64,000 bases of DNA from Melanocharis versteri (taxonomy: Eukaryota; Chordata; Aves; Passeriformes; Melanocharitidae), in NCBI GenBank assembly GCA_013397845.1, contig VZTG01001083.1, forward strand, positions 62,001 to 126,000, given 5' to 3'. The notes under the pieces are model-generated. The model had not been told where the DNA came from, made no database searches, and worked only from the letters and a program-made list of their open reading frames with translations. This document shows, in pieces, positions 26,585-37,514 of the stretch; within the stretch, counting starts at the first letter, position 1, and the number at the start of each line of letters is the position of its first letter. Position numbers and translations under genes: made by a program.

Positions 26585-29500
26585 AGAGATACCGTCTTGG
26601 AAGCCCTCCTTCCCCACATCTGAGATTTCCCCAGCCCTGTAGGGCAGTTTGCTGAAAGCTCTTGAGATCATCTTTGCACCACCTAACCTTTGCAGCCAAA
26701 ATGCAAATTCCTGCAGACTTCTGCTCACACATTGCTACCAGTGTCACAGTGCCAGCTTAATCTATGAACCATATCATTTTCCTGTCAACCTCTTCAACCT
26801 AACAGAGAATTTTGTCCTTCAGCATGTTTTGTCCTAAAGTGTTTCTAATGTGTAAAATGCTTCAGGAAGAAGGGGAAATCCAAACCCTTTTCCATTACTA
26901 GACTCCACCAGTCTGGACTGCATTATTCTAGTTTGAAATCTCACCGTCAGCCACTCACTGAAGTTGTAACCGAAGAGTTTACCCCTCCTATTTTATTGCC
27001 TTCTCTTCCCTCATCCTACCCCCCACCCCATTATTCTCCTCTCATCAAATTGCTTCCATTTTTGATACCATTGCAAAATTAACTGCGCAAATATGGATCT
27101 CACTGACTCTGAGCAGCCGCCACCTGCTAGTAAATCTTGCTTTAGCTTGGTCAACAATGCACAGTTATGCCACCTTTTTTTTTGTTTTTTTCTCTACTTT
27201 AGTCATTCAGTAAAATCAGATCCAGGGTATTGAAATAATTCCAAGGGTGACTGTTGCCACTGGATCTTGAACCATGATCCCTTAAACAAAGTAGAACCAG
27301 CAGGTGAGCCCCCTGACAGCTGGATTGCCCTCACTGAAGTATTTATGCTTTGACATTCAATTTTACAATGCCCATTGGACAGAGTGTACATTTAGTGGCA
27401 GAGAAAATTCCCCTTTGTTACAAGCCTGCAGCTCCTCCATGTCACACATCCTAAATATTACAGGAGACTCCTTCACAGCCACATGAACAGGAATGTGATC
27501 CTTGAGACAAAAAGGTTTTGAGAAGATAACATGTCTAATTACGGTGTCAATTGCAATGTCTGGTTATCACTTTTTTCAGGGGAAGAAAAAAAGAAAAGGA
27601 GGGTGCCTAGGAGCAACTGAGGTGGAGACCCTGCAATGAAATGAAGCTCTGCAAGTCAAGGCAGTACGATGAAACCTATTAACTCCCTGTGCCAGATGAC
27701 ATTACAACTACAGACCACAACCTCCTGCCGCTAACTGGCCTAAATATTCACATGGGAGATCTGTAAATGTAGTGCACATCCTGCAGTCTGCATCTGGTTA
27801 TCAAGCAAAAAACTATCACTGCTCCAAACATATGGCACTGTTACACTAAACTGGCTCCAATACCCTCTGACTCAGGTGAAAGGACCTGATGAGACAACAG
27901 AAAAACACTAGGCACACTGCAATAAATTATATGGCTTAAAAAAAATGCATAAAGAAAACCAGGCAACAGTTTTTGGTCTTTTATACTGCTCTGCAGTTGA
28001 TCATAAGATTGCACGTGTCTAGAGTGCTAAATTGTTTGGGTTGTTGGTTAGTTTGTTTTGTTCCCCAAGCAAAATTAACAAAAGAAAGATTTTTTTTTCC
28101 TAATATCATTTTCTCCATGTGAAAGAGCTTTATTGGTTTTTCACCTTGCCATGGTGCATTTGAAAGATCTAAGTTGCTAGGAAGGATTATGCTAATTTGA
28201 TCAGTTATTGAAAAGAAACGCCAGCAAGTATTTGTGGATCTGGGACCAATCAAGGCAAATATTTAAATTTCCACCAGCTCAATTTCTGCAGCCTCATTTC
28301 AGCTGAAGAACGTCACATAATGCCTAGGGATGACTTTCTTGCAGAACTGCTGAATTCCCAGAGGAGGCACTCCTGCATTACTGCTTAGAGTTAAGCCTGG
28401 TTTGACAGGAAGAACTGAAGTAACCATCTATTTTATGCACCCTTCCTCAGCTAGAATTTAATGATTTTTATTGCCACAAGAAAACAATACCCAGTGGCAG
28501 CATGAAAGCGTACATGAAAAAAAATCTGTGTGATAAACTAAAGGAAAAGGAATGGCTCAAGAAAGGCCTTCATTGAAGAACCACTGAACACATCAGATAC
28601 TGAAGCCAATAGACTAAAAACACACACAAAAACTTACTAGACAACCCACCACTAGGACTGACTCCCAAGCAGTACATTCATCTTTAAACAATCTGAAGTT
28701 TAAAATATTTTCTATTTTCATCACACATCGGAGTCAATTTGTGAGTTGAATCCCTTTGAGAAAAGGCTTAGCCAGGTTTATAGCAAAGTAGGAATTTAAC
28801 TTGAAGTAGAACAATATAAGGTCTTGCATTAGTAATGATTTTCTTCAGTCAAGTCTCTGGCTGCTGAAGAAACAGAAAAATGTGGGCACAACATGTACGC
28901 ACACACAGCCATACGTGAAAAGGGTAGGCGAAAATCTACATGGATGCTGTATCCATTCTTCTCATCAGAAAATTCACAGCTAATCTGCAATTGTACAAAT
29001 GCTTTGCAATTACCCTTTTACATGAAAAATAAAGAATGCCTTTTTATTAAATCAATAGCAAATAATCAATAGTATTATTAAATCAATGAACGTAGACTTA
29101 AGAGAGTTGTGAGGCTGTCATCTGAGTTTTAACACAATTCTAATGACCTACATCAGCCTTTAATTACAGTAAAGACTCCCATTATAAGGGTGAAATGTTC
29201 CTTGATTAAAACTGCAATCTTTAATGGCTTTTTGCAAGAAAATAGGCTATATTACTGATGTTTGTATTTTCACTCACATTAACTGACACACATTTCTAAC
29301 ATGCAGTAGTAGCTCAGATTATTACCTTTGATATTTTCCTAATATTCCTGGTAGTTTTAAATCTTTATCAAGTACTCAAACCCTAGATATTTCACATAGT
29401 TAATATTAAAAGCTGTCAGAGCTAGGCCTTCCCTTACTGTGGATTTTATTGCAATTGTTTTTTAAATCTTACTTAGCCTTTCTTCATGACCCTGGAAAAA

Positions 29501-31514
29501 AAAGTGTGTCTAGATGTCTAGATTAGATCCCCTGGTAGTTGCAGGCTGAAAAGCTATAAAATTGTGTACAAGGACTTAAAAAAGGATAGCACATTTGGTC
29601 CCTGGATAGTTCTTTTGGGTTTGTTAAGTGGGTTTCTTGTCCTTTTTTTTTCTCCAAAGATGGTAACACACCCATTGCACTGAACTAGCTCTAATGAGGC
29701 ACAATCGTACCATTTCCAAACATCCTCACTTCAATTCTGCATCGTTAAAACTGTTATAATATTGCTGAAAAGAAAATCAGCATCACTTTACAACTGATCT
29801 TTATCTGTTGACCTGTTGTGCCTTCAGAAGCTACATGGTAAGCAAACTTAATGTAGTTATGCAACTTTCATGCTACTGCCCATCTGAGCAGTTCTGCACC
29901 TGAGATTATGTAGACCCACCTTTCTCAAAAACAGTAAATACCTAGCTTTCACCAGTAGCAATTCCCTGCAAACTCAAATAATATAACAGAGAAACAACTA
30001 GTAGATATAATAAAGGTAGAAAAGTAAAGTCACGCATAAATGCCAAGGAGAGACTGTTTCAGAACCTGGCATGCTCAAGAGTTTGGCTCTTTTATGTATT
30101 TATTTATTTGTCCTGGAAAAGCAATTTATTTCCTGCAAAGCTGCACAATCACCTCTGTTTTAGCTGAAAAATGACAAGTCAGAATGTCTCATTAGAGAGA
30201 CTATGAAGTATACTCTGCCCTTTCAAGTCCCTGGTTTGACTTGAGCAAGTTATCTATCAGAACATAAGATTTTATCCTTGCAATGGGAAAAGATTAAAGT
30301 ATTAGCATTTCAGTTCCCAGAATCAGAGCACAGCACTAGTATCCATCTCCCATCCTTTCCTAAATCCCGGGGAAGACATCATTTGTAGAATCTTGGCTCA
30401 CCTGAACTACTTCACCTTTTGAAAGCAGTATAAAGGCTAAACCATATCTCAAAAAGGGGTATTTTTTTTCTCCATTAGCAACTAGAAGTCCGAGGATCCA
30501 GACGACAAACCTCTTGCTGCTGGTGTACACAGCCTATTGTAGGAAAGCAGGACATGCCCGTGTGTGGATATGTGGATGGATTGGGGGACAGGGCGGAGGG
30601 GGAAGGGTCAGCATCAGCCAAGCACTGCAGAGCTAGCCTTACCAGCTGAATACTAATCAAAGAAATAGCTCCCATAATTTCAACGTTTGCAAACTCTAGA
30701 ACATCCTTGACATAAAAGGACGAAAGCTCTGGGAAATAACTCAGGAAATTTCCTTGTCTCTGTAATCTTTTGCACTGTAGCATCACTGCCTGACTTCGAG
30801 CCAAAGCAAGACAGCCGCTTTGGCTTGGCAGAAAGGACTGAGACAGTCAGGACTTTGGGCTTGCCTATATTTTGCAGAAGTCTGTGGTCCTCCCTTCCCC
30901 CACCCCACGTCCCCGCTTGTCTGTGAGACTTCTCCAAAGAGTCAAGAGTGATGCTATTGTTCTCTTATTTCTCAGAAGGTGCACACGCGCCTATAGTCCC
31001 AGTACTCTCACTTTCCACGGTTTCCCCGGCACACCTGGCGTTGGGCGCTCCCGCGGCCGGTCCCAGCCCGGGGAACGCGAAACTTACGGCCGCGGCCGCG
31101 CCGCCCCCGGCGGCTCCGCAGAGCCGCGGCCCCGCTCCGGGCAGGAGCCGCTCCGGGGCGAGCGGGCGCGGGGAGCAGCACGCAGCCCCTGCCTGCAACT
31201 GCTCCGACCGCCCCCCGACTGCCTACATGGGAGGGGAAGGGGCAGGAAGGCAGGGAAAGGCACAGGTGCAGCCAGCACTTACCTGCTCCCCCTCTCCCTC
31301 GGCTGCCCGGCGCGGTGAGTATTTTAATCCCAAGGGCCGACGGTGCCTCCGCGGCGAAGTGCTGGCGGGATGCTCCCAAGCCGAGGGGGGCGGGCTGCGG
31401 GCGGCGGGGCGCCCACCGGGCATGGGGGCTGCGCGCCCGCCCGCGCACTCGCCCGCACCCGCGGAGATGGAGCGCTGGCGCTGCTCCGCTCCTCCTCCTC
31501 CACGGCACGGCGCG

Positions 31515-31538
31515 GCACTGCACTGCACTGCACTGCAC
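31515..31538 (+). repeat. (GCACT)n pentanucleotide microsatellite
   Basis: Four perfect GCACT units plus a partial fifth lie inside the CpG island, in the putative first exon of CDH7. A GCAC-containing GC-rich run precedes it. Confidence 0.85.
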
Positions 31539-31595
31539 AGCGGGCCGCTGGGCACGCGATGGGAGAAGTGGGTGCCGGTGCCAAGCCCAGCTCCG

Positions 31596-32708
31596 ACTGG
31601 GTGCGGATCGTGGCTGCGGGAGGAGGAGGAAGAGGAGGGAGGGAAGGAGCGGGGAGGGAGGGAGAAGGCAGAGGAGGTGGGGAAGCTGCTCTGGGCAGGG
31701 GATATCACGGCTCGGTGGCTGGAGCCGGCTGCCAGCTCCGTCCGAGGGCGCGCGGAGGCGGCACAGGGACTCTTTGTACCTCCCGAAGACCCAGCGGTGG
31801 CTATTGAAGAGGGATCCAGGGAGCAAGCANNNNNNNNNNNNNNNNNNNNNNNNNNNNNNNNNNNNNNNNNNNNNNNNNNNNNNNNNNNNNNNNNNNNNNN
31901 NNNNNNNNNNNNNNNNNNNNNNNNNNNNNNNNNNNNNNNNNNNNNNNNNNNNNNNNNNNNNNNNNNNNNNNNNNNNNNNNNNNNNNNNNNNNNNNNNNNN
32001 NNNNNNNNNNNNNNNNNNNNNNNNNNNNNNNNNNNNNNNNNNNNNNNNNNNNNNNNNNNNNNNNNNNNNNNNNNNNNNNNNNNNNNNNNNNNNNNNNNNN
32101 NNNNNNNNNNNNNNNNNNNNNNNNNNNNNNNNNNNNNNNNNNNNNNNNNNNNNNNNNNNNNNNNNNNNNNNNNNNNNNNNNNNNNNNNNNNNNNNNNNNN
32201 NNNNNNNNNNNNNNNNNNNNNNNNNNNNNNNNNNNNNNNNNNNNNNNNNNNNNNNNNNNNNNNNNNNNNNNNNNNNNNNNNNNNNNNNNNNNNNNNNNNN
32301 NNNNNNNNNNNNNNNNNNNNNNNNNNNNNNNNNNNNNNNNNNNNNNNNNNNNNNNNNNNNNNNNNNNNNNNNNNNNNNNNNNNNNNNNNNNNNNNNNNNN
32401 NNNNNNNNNNNNNNNNNNNNNNNNNNNNNNNNNNNNNNNNNNNNNNNNNNNNNNNNNNNNNNNNNNNNNNNNNNATTGGGTGGGGGTGGTGGCGGCGGGA
32501 GGAGGAGGAAGAGGAGGGAGGGAAGGAGCGGGGAGGGAGGGAGAAGGCAGAGGAGGTGGGGAAGCTGCTCTGGGCAGGGGATATCACGGCTCGGTGGCTG
32601 GAGCCGGCTGCCAGCTCCGTCCGAGGGCGCGCGGAGGCGGCACAGGGACTCTTTGTACCTCCCGAAGACCCAGCGGTGGCTATTGAAGAGGGATCCAGGG
32701 AGCAAGCA
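31596..32708. repeat. Direct duplication flanking the gap, probably an assembly artefact
   Basis: Positions 31616-31829 and 32495-32708 are identical over 214 bases at a constant offset of 879. Similarity continues leftward to 31596/32475 with five mismatches in about 20 bases, four of them changes to G in the right copy. This is the pattern of a noisy read end in G-rich DNA rather than of evolutionary divergence. Two contig ends that overlap but were not merged would produce exactly this picture. Confidence 0.85.
31830..32474. other. Assembly gap (645 N)
   Basis: A run of 645 N lies inside the CpG island. It is bounded by two copies of the same sequence: 31616-31829 on the left and 32495-32708 on the right. 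The gap size and even its existence are doubtful; see the duplication entry. Confidence 0.99.
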
Positions 32709-32726
32709 GCCTGCCCGGCCCCACTA

Positions 32727-32796
32727 CCCCCCCCGCCTCTCCTCCCCCTCCTCCTCCCNCCCCCCCCCGCCTCTCCTCCTCCTCCTCCTCCTCCTT
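32727..32796 (+). repeat. Polypyrimidine tract with 19-bp direct repeat and one N
   Basis: A C/T tract with (CTC)n and (CCT)n runs contains the same 19 bases (eight C, then GCCTCTCCTCC) at 32727-32745 and 32761-32779, with a single N at 32759 just before the second copy. On the minus strand this is a GGA-repeat with runs of G. The tract is probably an unstable microsatellite, and the N marks an unresolved length or join. Confidence 0.8.
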
Positions 32797-32852
32797 GACA
32801 GGATATACAGATGGAGTCCTTTGGATAAAAATCAGGAGCCGGGCTAGGGGGT

Positions 32853-32885
32853 GGGGCGGGAACCAATCTCTCTCCCTATTTGCAT
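32853..32885 (+). promoter_or_regulatory. GC box, CCAAT box and octamer cluster
   Basis: Within 33 bases there is a GC box (GGGGCGGG, 32853-32860), a CCAAT box (32863-32867) and a perfect octamer ATTTGCAT (32878-32885), the site for POU-domain factors. Spacing and CpG-island context suggest a core promoter or proximal enhancer. GC boxes and CCAAT boxes act in either orientation, so the cluster could serve the minus-strand CDH7 promoter. Function is inferred from motifs only. Confidence 0.35.
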
Positions 32886-32918
32886 TTGAAACGGGGAGTT
32901 GAAGGAGAGACTTCAAGA

Positions 32919-32956
32919 TTTTTTTTTTTATTTTATTTTTATTTATTTATTTATTC
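32919..32956 (+). repeat. T-rich (TTTA)n tract in the CpG island
   Basis: A run of T followed by TTTTA and TTTA units forms an abrupt AT-rich block inside the island. On the minus strand it contains several AATAAA words. Confidence 0.9.
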
Positions 32957-33302
32957 CCCCCACAACCCACCGCGCAGTTTGTCCTACGAGCTGCGACTGA
33001 GCTTTCGAGGCGTGAAGACAAAGTCGCAAAACTAAACCGAACTTGCGGGGTCCCTGCTTTAAAGCTTTGCCCTTTCAGCCTGCCCAGCCTGCCACTTGTG
33101 AAAGCCACACTCCCTGCCCCGGCCCCTCCGCCTGCCTGGCGTGCGGCAGCCGCGGGCACTGGCCCGGGCCGGGCCGGGGTCCCCTCTCCCGGTCCCCGGG
33201 CACGGCACGGAGCCACCAGCGACCTGCTCAGGGGACTTAGAACCTCGCAGCCCTGCTGCCCTCTGTCTCCCTAGAGCTGCTGTCACGCCTCCCCGGCCGC
33301 TG

Positions 33303-33308
33303 TTTATA
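33303..33308 (-). promoter_or_regulatory. Possible TATA box on the minus strand
   Basis: The minus strand reads CGCGGTATAAACAGCGG, a TATAAA flanked on both sides by GC-rich sequence, the usual context of a functional TATA box. A start site would fall at about 33275. Against this, a transcript from there would cross an A-rich stretch with AATAAA words (32919-32956) before reaching the donor at 31283. Confidence 0.3.
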
Positions 33309-36300
33309 CCGCGGGGTGGTGGTGAGGGGGGAGATGAGGATTAAAAAGAATAAAATATGGGATGAGTAACTAAACCAGGTGCTTTCTCAGAATAAAGGGT
33401 GGAGAGAGCGGAGTGTGCGCACGGGCAGCAGGAGAAGGCTCGGTGTCACGCTGGGGCTGGTGCCCGGCAGCGCCCACGCACAGCCCCGCAACCCCGGAGC
33501 TGCTCGGGGCAGCCGCTCTGGGAAATGAGTACCTGCTTTGTTCGGACGTGGTCCGGCTGGGAAAGCGGCAGCACAAACTTTCTGCCTCATTTCAGCACCG
33601 CTGAAACCGTTTGGATCTGCAGAAAGAAATAGATCTACAACTGAAACGTGATCAGCCAGGAGTCAGCACGCCTCCTGAAAAAAAAAGGAAAAAAAAAAAC
33701 AAAACAAAACACAAAAACCAACAGAGGTTCCAAATGTTGGCAGAGCTGCTGAACTGACATTTTCCACGGACAAAAATATTTTTAACACGTACTGTTTTTA
33801 GAACAATGGATTGTACCAAGGGCAACTGTAAGATATGCACCTTGGGCAATGTCTTTTGATTTACATTTACCAGAAAATCATTTTTAACATGATATAAACA
33901 AACTAATAATATGCATATATAATTGATTTTCATTCCTAGTATACATTACACTATGAAATCTGTTGTCAACACTAATAAAGTAATGTGCGGATAAAGTCAC
34001 GTCATTAAAAAAACCAGCAACAAAACAATTGGTTTGGATCACAAACGAATTTTTTAAAGTAATTTTAATTTCTGAATTTGTTTGTAGCCTTTGAACACAC
34101 AAATGCAGCATGTGTGACTATTTTAATAAATGTTATATGTAACTGCCATGTGTTCCTTGTCTTTAAGCTTCACTTTCAGACCTGTGATTTCCAATGTCAC
34201 CCTTCTAATCAGAGGGAGGCAATTCAACATTATGGCATTTGTGAACTGAAGAAGTGGTTTAAAGAGAGCTGCTAGAAGCAATCTTCATTCTCCAAGTTGT
34301 GGAGTGTCTGGGTGCATGGTTACAACTTAATAAGAAGTATTCAGGCAAGAAAATCCTGAAACATGATTGCACACAGTTGCTTAAGATTGTAATTAAGGAT
34401 TCGCCTTTCCTTTGTTCTCCTTCCCCCAATCCCTAATTCATCTTTTACAAGTTAATCAAAATAAGACTCTTTGCACTGATCCTTAGAGGACAAGGTTCAA
34501 GGACAGATTATCTTTTTTTTCATCATGAAATATCACAAACACCTCTGCTTTATCTTCTTTTAAATTCATTCAGAGATGTAACCATGCAAATTTATCTTTT
34601 ACTACTTAATTCAGTAGCTATGACTTCAATGATGAAAATAGAACAGTTAAAAAGAGAGAAAAAAGAAATCTTTGTTTGCAAATAGGGTGATATAAAAAAG
34701 AATCTACGAGGGGTCACGACCTTCATAAACTTCAGCTAAGATCCTCAAACTTTTCCTTTGCACTTCAGGTTCAAATTGGGGATTAAATAGTTTTACAGTC
34801 ACTTAAAATCATTATAAAGGAAGGACTCTTTCTTATGAATTTTGATTCTGATCCAGATATTACTAATGGAGAAATAGAATAGTCAATTATCACCCAATTA
34901 AAAAGCTTTCATGTGTAGACCTTCATGGAGTATTTCATGACGTTCAATGATGTGCGTTATGTTCCAAAAATCTGGTCCCTCAAGCAAAACCTTTCATTAA
35001 ACTGTGTGTCAGTGAAAACATTTGAACTTATTTTTACTCTGTTGAAAATAGGATAGATATTTTTGTCATATTATTTTTCTAAATGCTTATGTTGTCATAT
35101 CAAAATAAAACATATGAAACCCTTTGACTTTAGTGGGGACAAAACAGTGACTCCAAGCAAAATATGTGACTAAGCAGACCAATTTAATTTCATTGCACAG
35201 GCAGAATAAAATATAAAGAAGCAATTATTCTTAGTCACTTTTGGCAATCTACCATTTTTAGTAACATAAGCAAATGTATATTTTTTTTAATACAATTTGT
35301 TCTTGACTATCTTGATTGTGGGTTTTTGCCAATGAGTCAGTCCATTCCAATGCATTGACTGGATCATTTTGGCAGGACTCCATACCAGCAGCGCTGTTGC
35401 ATTTCTTTCTAATATGTTTTGTAGTGCATTTACTCATCCTGAGAGGTACAGGTGTACCACTTCCAGAGGAAAGTCTATGGTTTGTACAAACAAATCTTGG
35501 GCCATGCTAGACTGTCTCTTAGGTAGGCGCTGTAGAGACGGCAGGCATCAAAACTCATTGGTACTGGCACTTTTCCCATCTTTTGACCTCTGAAACTGTC
35601 AAGGATGCCTCTTCACAGTACAAGTTACATTGCTGTTCTGTATAGAGGATCCATGGGCAGATTTAGGACCACAAAACCTGAAACTGCATGTCCTGAAATA
35701 TGCCCTTAAATGCTTCTTAGACAATGAGAGCTTTGGTGGCCACTGCTCCTGGAGGATTTTGACTTGAAGAGCAAAACGAAAATGTTTGATGGTTATATTC
35801 AGTTCTCTGAGCCTCTGACTGTCTCTTGATATTAACATTTCTATCTGTACACTCGTTATACACATTCTGAAAAAGAGCAGTGTCAGGTAACTGCTACCTG
35901 GGTCCTGTTAATTCACCGTGTGGGAAGAAACAACTTCCATTATGCGCTCAGCAATAGCTTGTAGAGTTCCTTCAGTATGAAAATGTATTATGCTCAGAGG
36001 TAAAATGCTAACTTTTCCTTTTCTTAAAAATTTATGTGCATATTAGTCTTTCATAAAGCAAGCAGGAAAGCTTGCAGTTTAGTATCTTTTTAAAAGGAAA
36101 ACATTTCTTAACACCATTAACACCGGGTTTCCCTCTACAGGTACGAATGCCTCTGTGTGGTACTCTTAGCTAACCACTTCAGCTGTCCAGAAATAATACT
36201 TACAAGTGGTTATAATTCTGATGTGAATACCTTCTGTATCACAGGGGAAGTCACTGTCCATTGCTGTGTTTACGCTAGCTCTGATTCCAGTCTAGAACTG

Positions 36301-37283
36301 AGCAATGTTTCTTTTCAGTCTTCTTTTTTTCTCATTTCTACAAATAGCAGAAGGCAAAAAAACCCCCAAACAAACCAGCCCATTGAAATTGAAGACACTC
36401 ACAGCCTTTAAAAAGATACTCAAGAGAGGGGTGTCTCTACCTTCCTGTGTCCTCATAGTTATGGTTTAATTCCCTATTTAAACTTTGAGATTTTTGAGAC
36501 AATTACATTGTTGTCTCTATTCCAAGAGTTTTGTCCACCCAGTGCAGAACCATAGGGGACGTGCCTAATAATAAGAAGTTCAACAGCCTGTTCTTTAGAA
36601 TATATTTTGCAGAATATCCTCTAAAGATATGTCAGCCAAAATGACATAATAATAGGAATTAAATTATAGTAAATAATAGTGGTGATTCAATTGGGGAATT
36701 TATTAGGTCTCTTTATGTATCCACAACCACCCATTCTGCATAGGAAGTGTTACCTTATCAATTCAACATTACCATCATGGCTCCATCTATCCCTCTTTGG
36801 CTCCTCTCTATCTTCCCTTGAGTTTCCACAATCTTTTGATGGCATCTTTGGTCCACGTATACTGGCAAATCTGAGTAACTGATATATTTGCAAGAGTGCT
36901 ATTCTTCAAAAGTAAATCTAGTTAATCTAAGGCAATGTAACTGTAAAAGTAATAAGAAGTTACAGTTGCCTGAGGTAATAGAAGTGAATGTGGTTAAAAA
37001 TGGAGTTTATGTTGTCAGGTAGAGCAGAGAAAAGAAACAGAGGGAGTTGTAGGAAAGGAACTTGTAAAGTTAAGAAACTGTAAATTGAAAAAAAGGCTTG
37101 TTTAATCATAAGGAATCCAAAATTAAAAGATTCTACTGTTGAGGGTAATTTATTAGTCACACACCAGTAAGAACAGCACAAGAATAAATCAATTGAAAAA
37201 CAACAACAAAGAAAGAATTTTGAAAATGTCACAGGATGAGGGTGGCAAATGGCAGGTAGGCTGTCAGAAGACTGAAAAGAGAA

Positions 37284-37514
37284 ATGGAGAATTTCATTCT
37301 GGCCACACAGGAATGGGCTGTTTGTACAAGCAAGGATAGATGGCTTAAAAAAGCCCTAAGACCAGAATGGAGGCTGTGTGGCCAGGCTCCAGATGCTATT
37401 CATCATATTATAAGTGGATGTACCAAGTTGGCCAGCACTGAGATACAATACAGAGTGACAAAGCTGGCAGTGTGGTGCAGTGAGTGCTCTGCAAGAAGTA
37501 TGGATTACCAGTAG
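37284..37514 (+). pseudogene. Relic of a LINE-type reverse transcriptase C-terminus
   Basis: A short frame encodes FILATQEWAVCT, then RLCGQAPDAIHHIISGC, then TKLASTEI. From memory this has the layout of the C-terminal region of some non-LTR reverse transcriptases: E-x-F-I-x-A-x-Q-x(4)-T, a C-R-x-C...H-x(3)-S-G-C knuckle, then L-A-x-T-E-Y. The first cysteine of the knuckle is Trp here (WRLC) and the Tyr after TE is lost. It is not CR1. No catalytic domain is seen upstream. It is probably an ancient insertion; the family is not identified. Confidence 0.5.

Larger units (their letters stand above)
22538..31282 (-). other. CDH7: CDH7 intron 1
   Basis: About 8.7 kb between the first-exon donor (31282) and the exon 2 acceptor. 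I see no coding exon and no clear interspersed repeat. It contains a GATA microsatellite at 25227, a 27-bp tandem duplication at 26531, and a stretch rich in homeodomain-type sites at about 29120-29260. Boundaries depend on the inferred splice sites. Confidence 0.6.
31283..33300 (-). other. CDH7: Probable CDH7 non-coding first exon (donor firm, 5' end unknown)
   Basis: On the minus strand the sequence GAGCAG|GTAAGTGC ends a putative exon at 31283. It matches the vertebrate donor consensus perfectly from -3 to +6. It lies in the CpG island and is the only strong minus-strand donor I see upstream of exon 2, so splicing to the acceptor near 22538 is the simplest model. The transcription start cannot be fixed from sequence. 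The span given is an outer limit set by a minus-strand TATAAA at 33303-33308, and it includes an N gap with repeated flanks, so the true exon is shorter. Confidence 0.55.
30980..33615. promoter_or_regulatory. CpG island, probable CDH7 promoter
   Basis: CpG density rises sharply at about 30980 and falls off after about 33615, in otherwise AT-rich and CpG-poor DNA. The densest parts are 31020-31820 and 33120-33560. GC-rich words such as CCGCGG and GGGGCGGG recur. Islands of this size usually mark vertebrate promoters, and the position upstream of CDH7 exon 2 fits that gene. The island is interrupted by a 645-base gap and a single N, so its real length and content are not known. Confidence 0.85.

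Noticed and set aside
30948..32866. Very long open frames on both strands across the CpG island
   Set aside because: They run through the N gap, where unknown codons cannot contain stops, and through GC-rich DNA where stops are rare. The translations are low-complexity and match no family.
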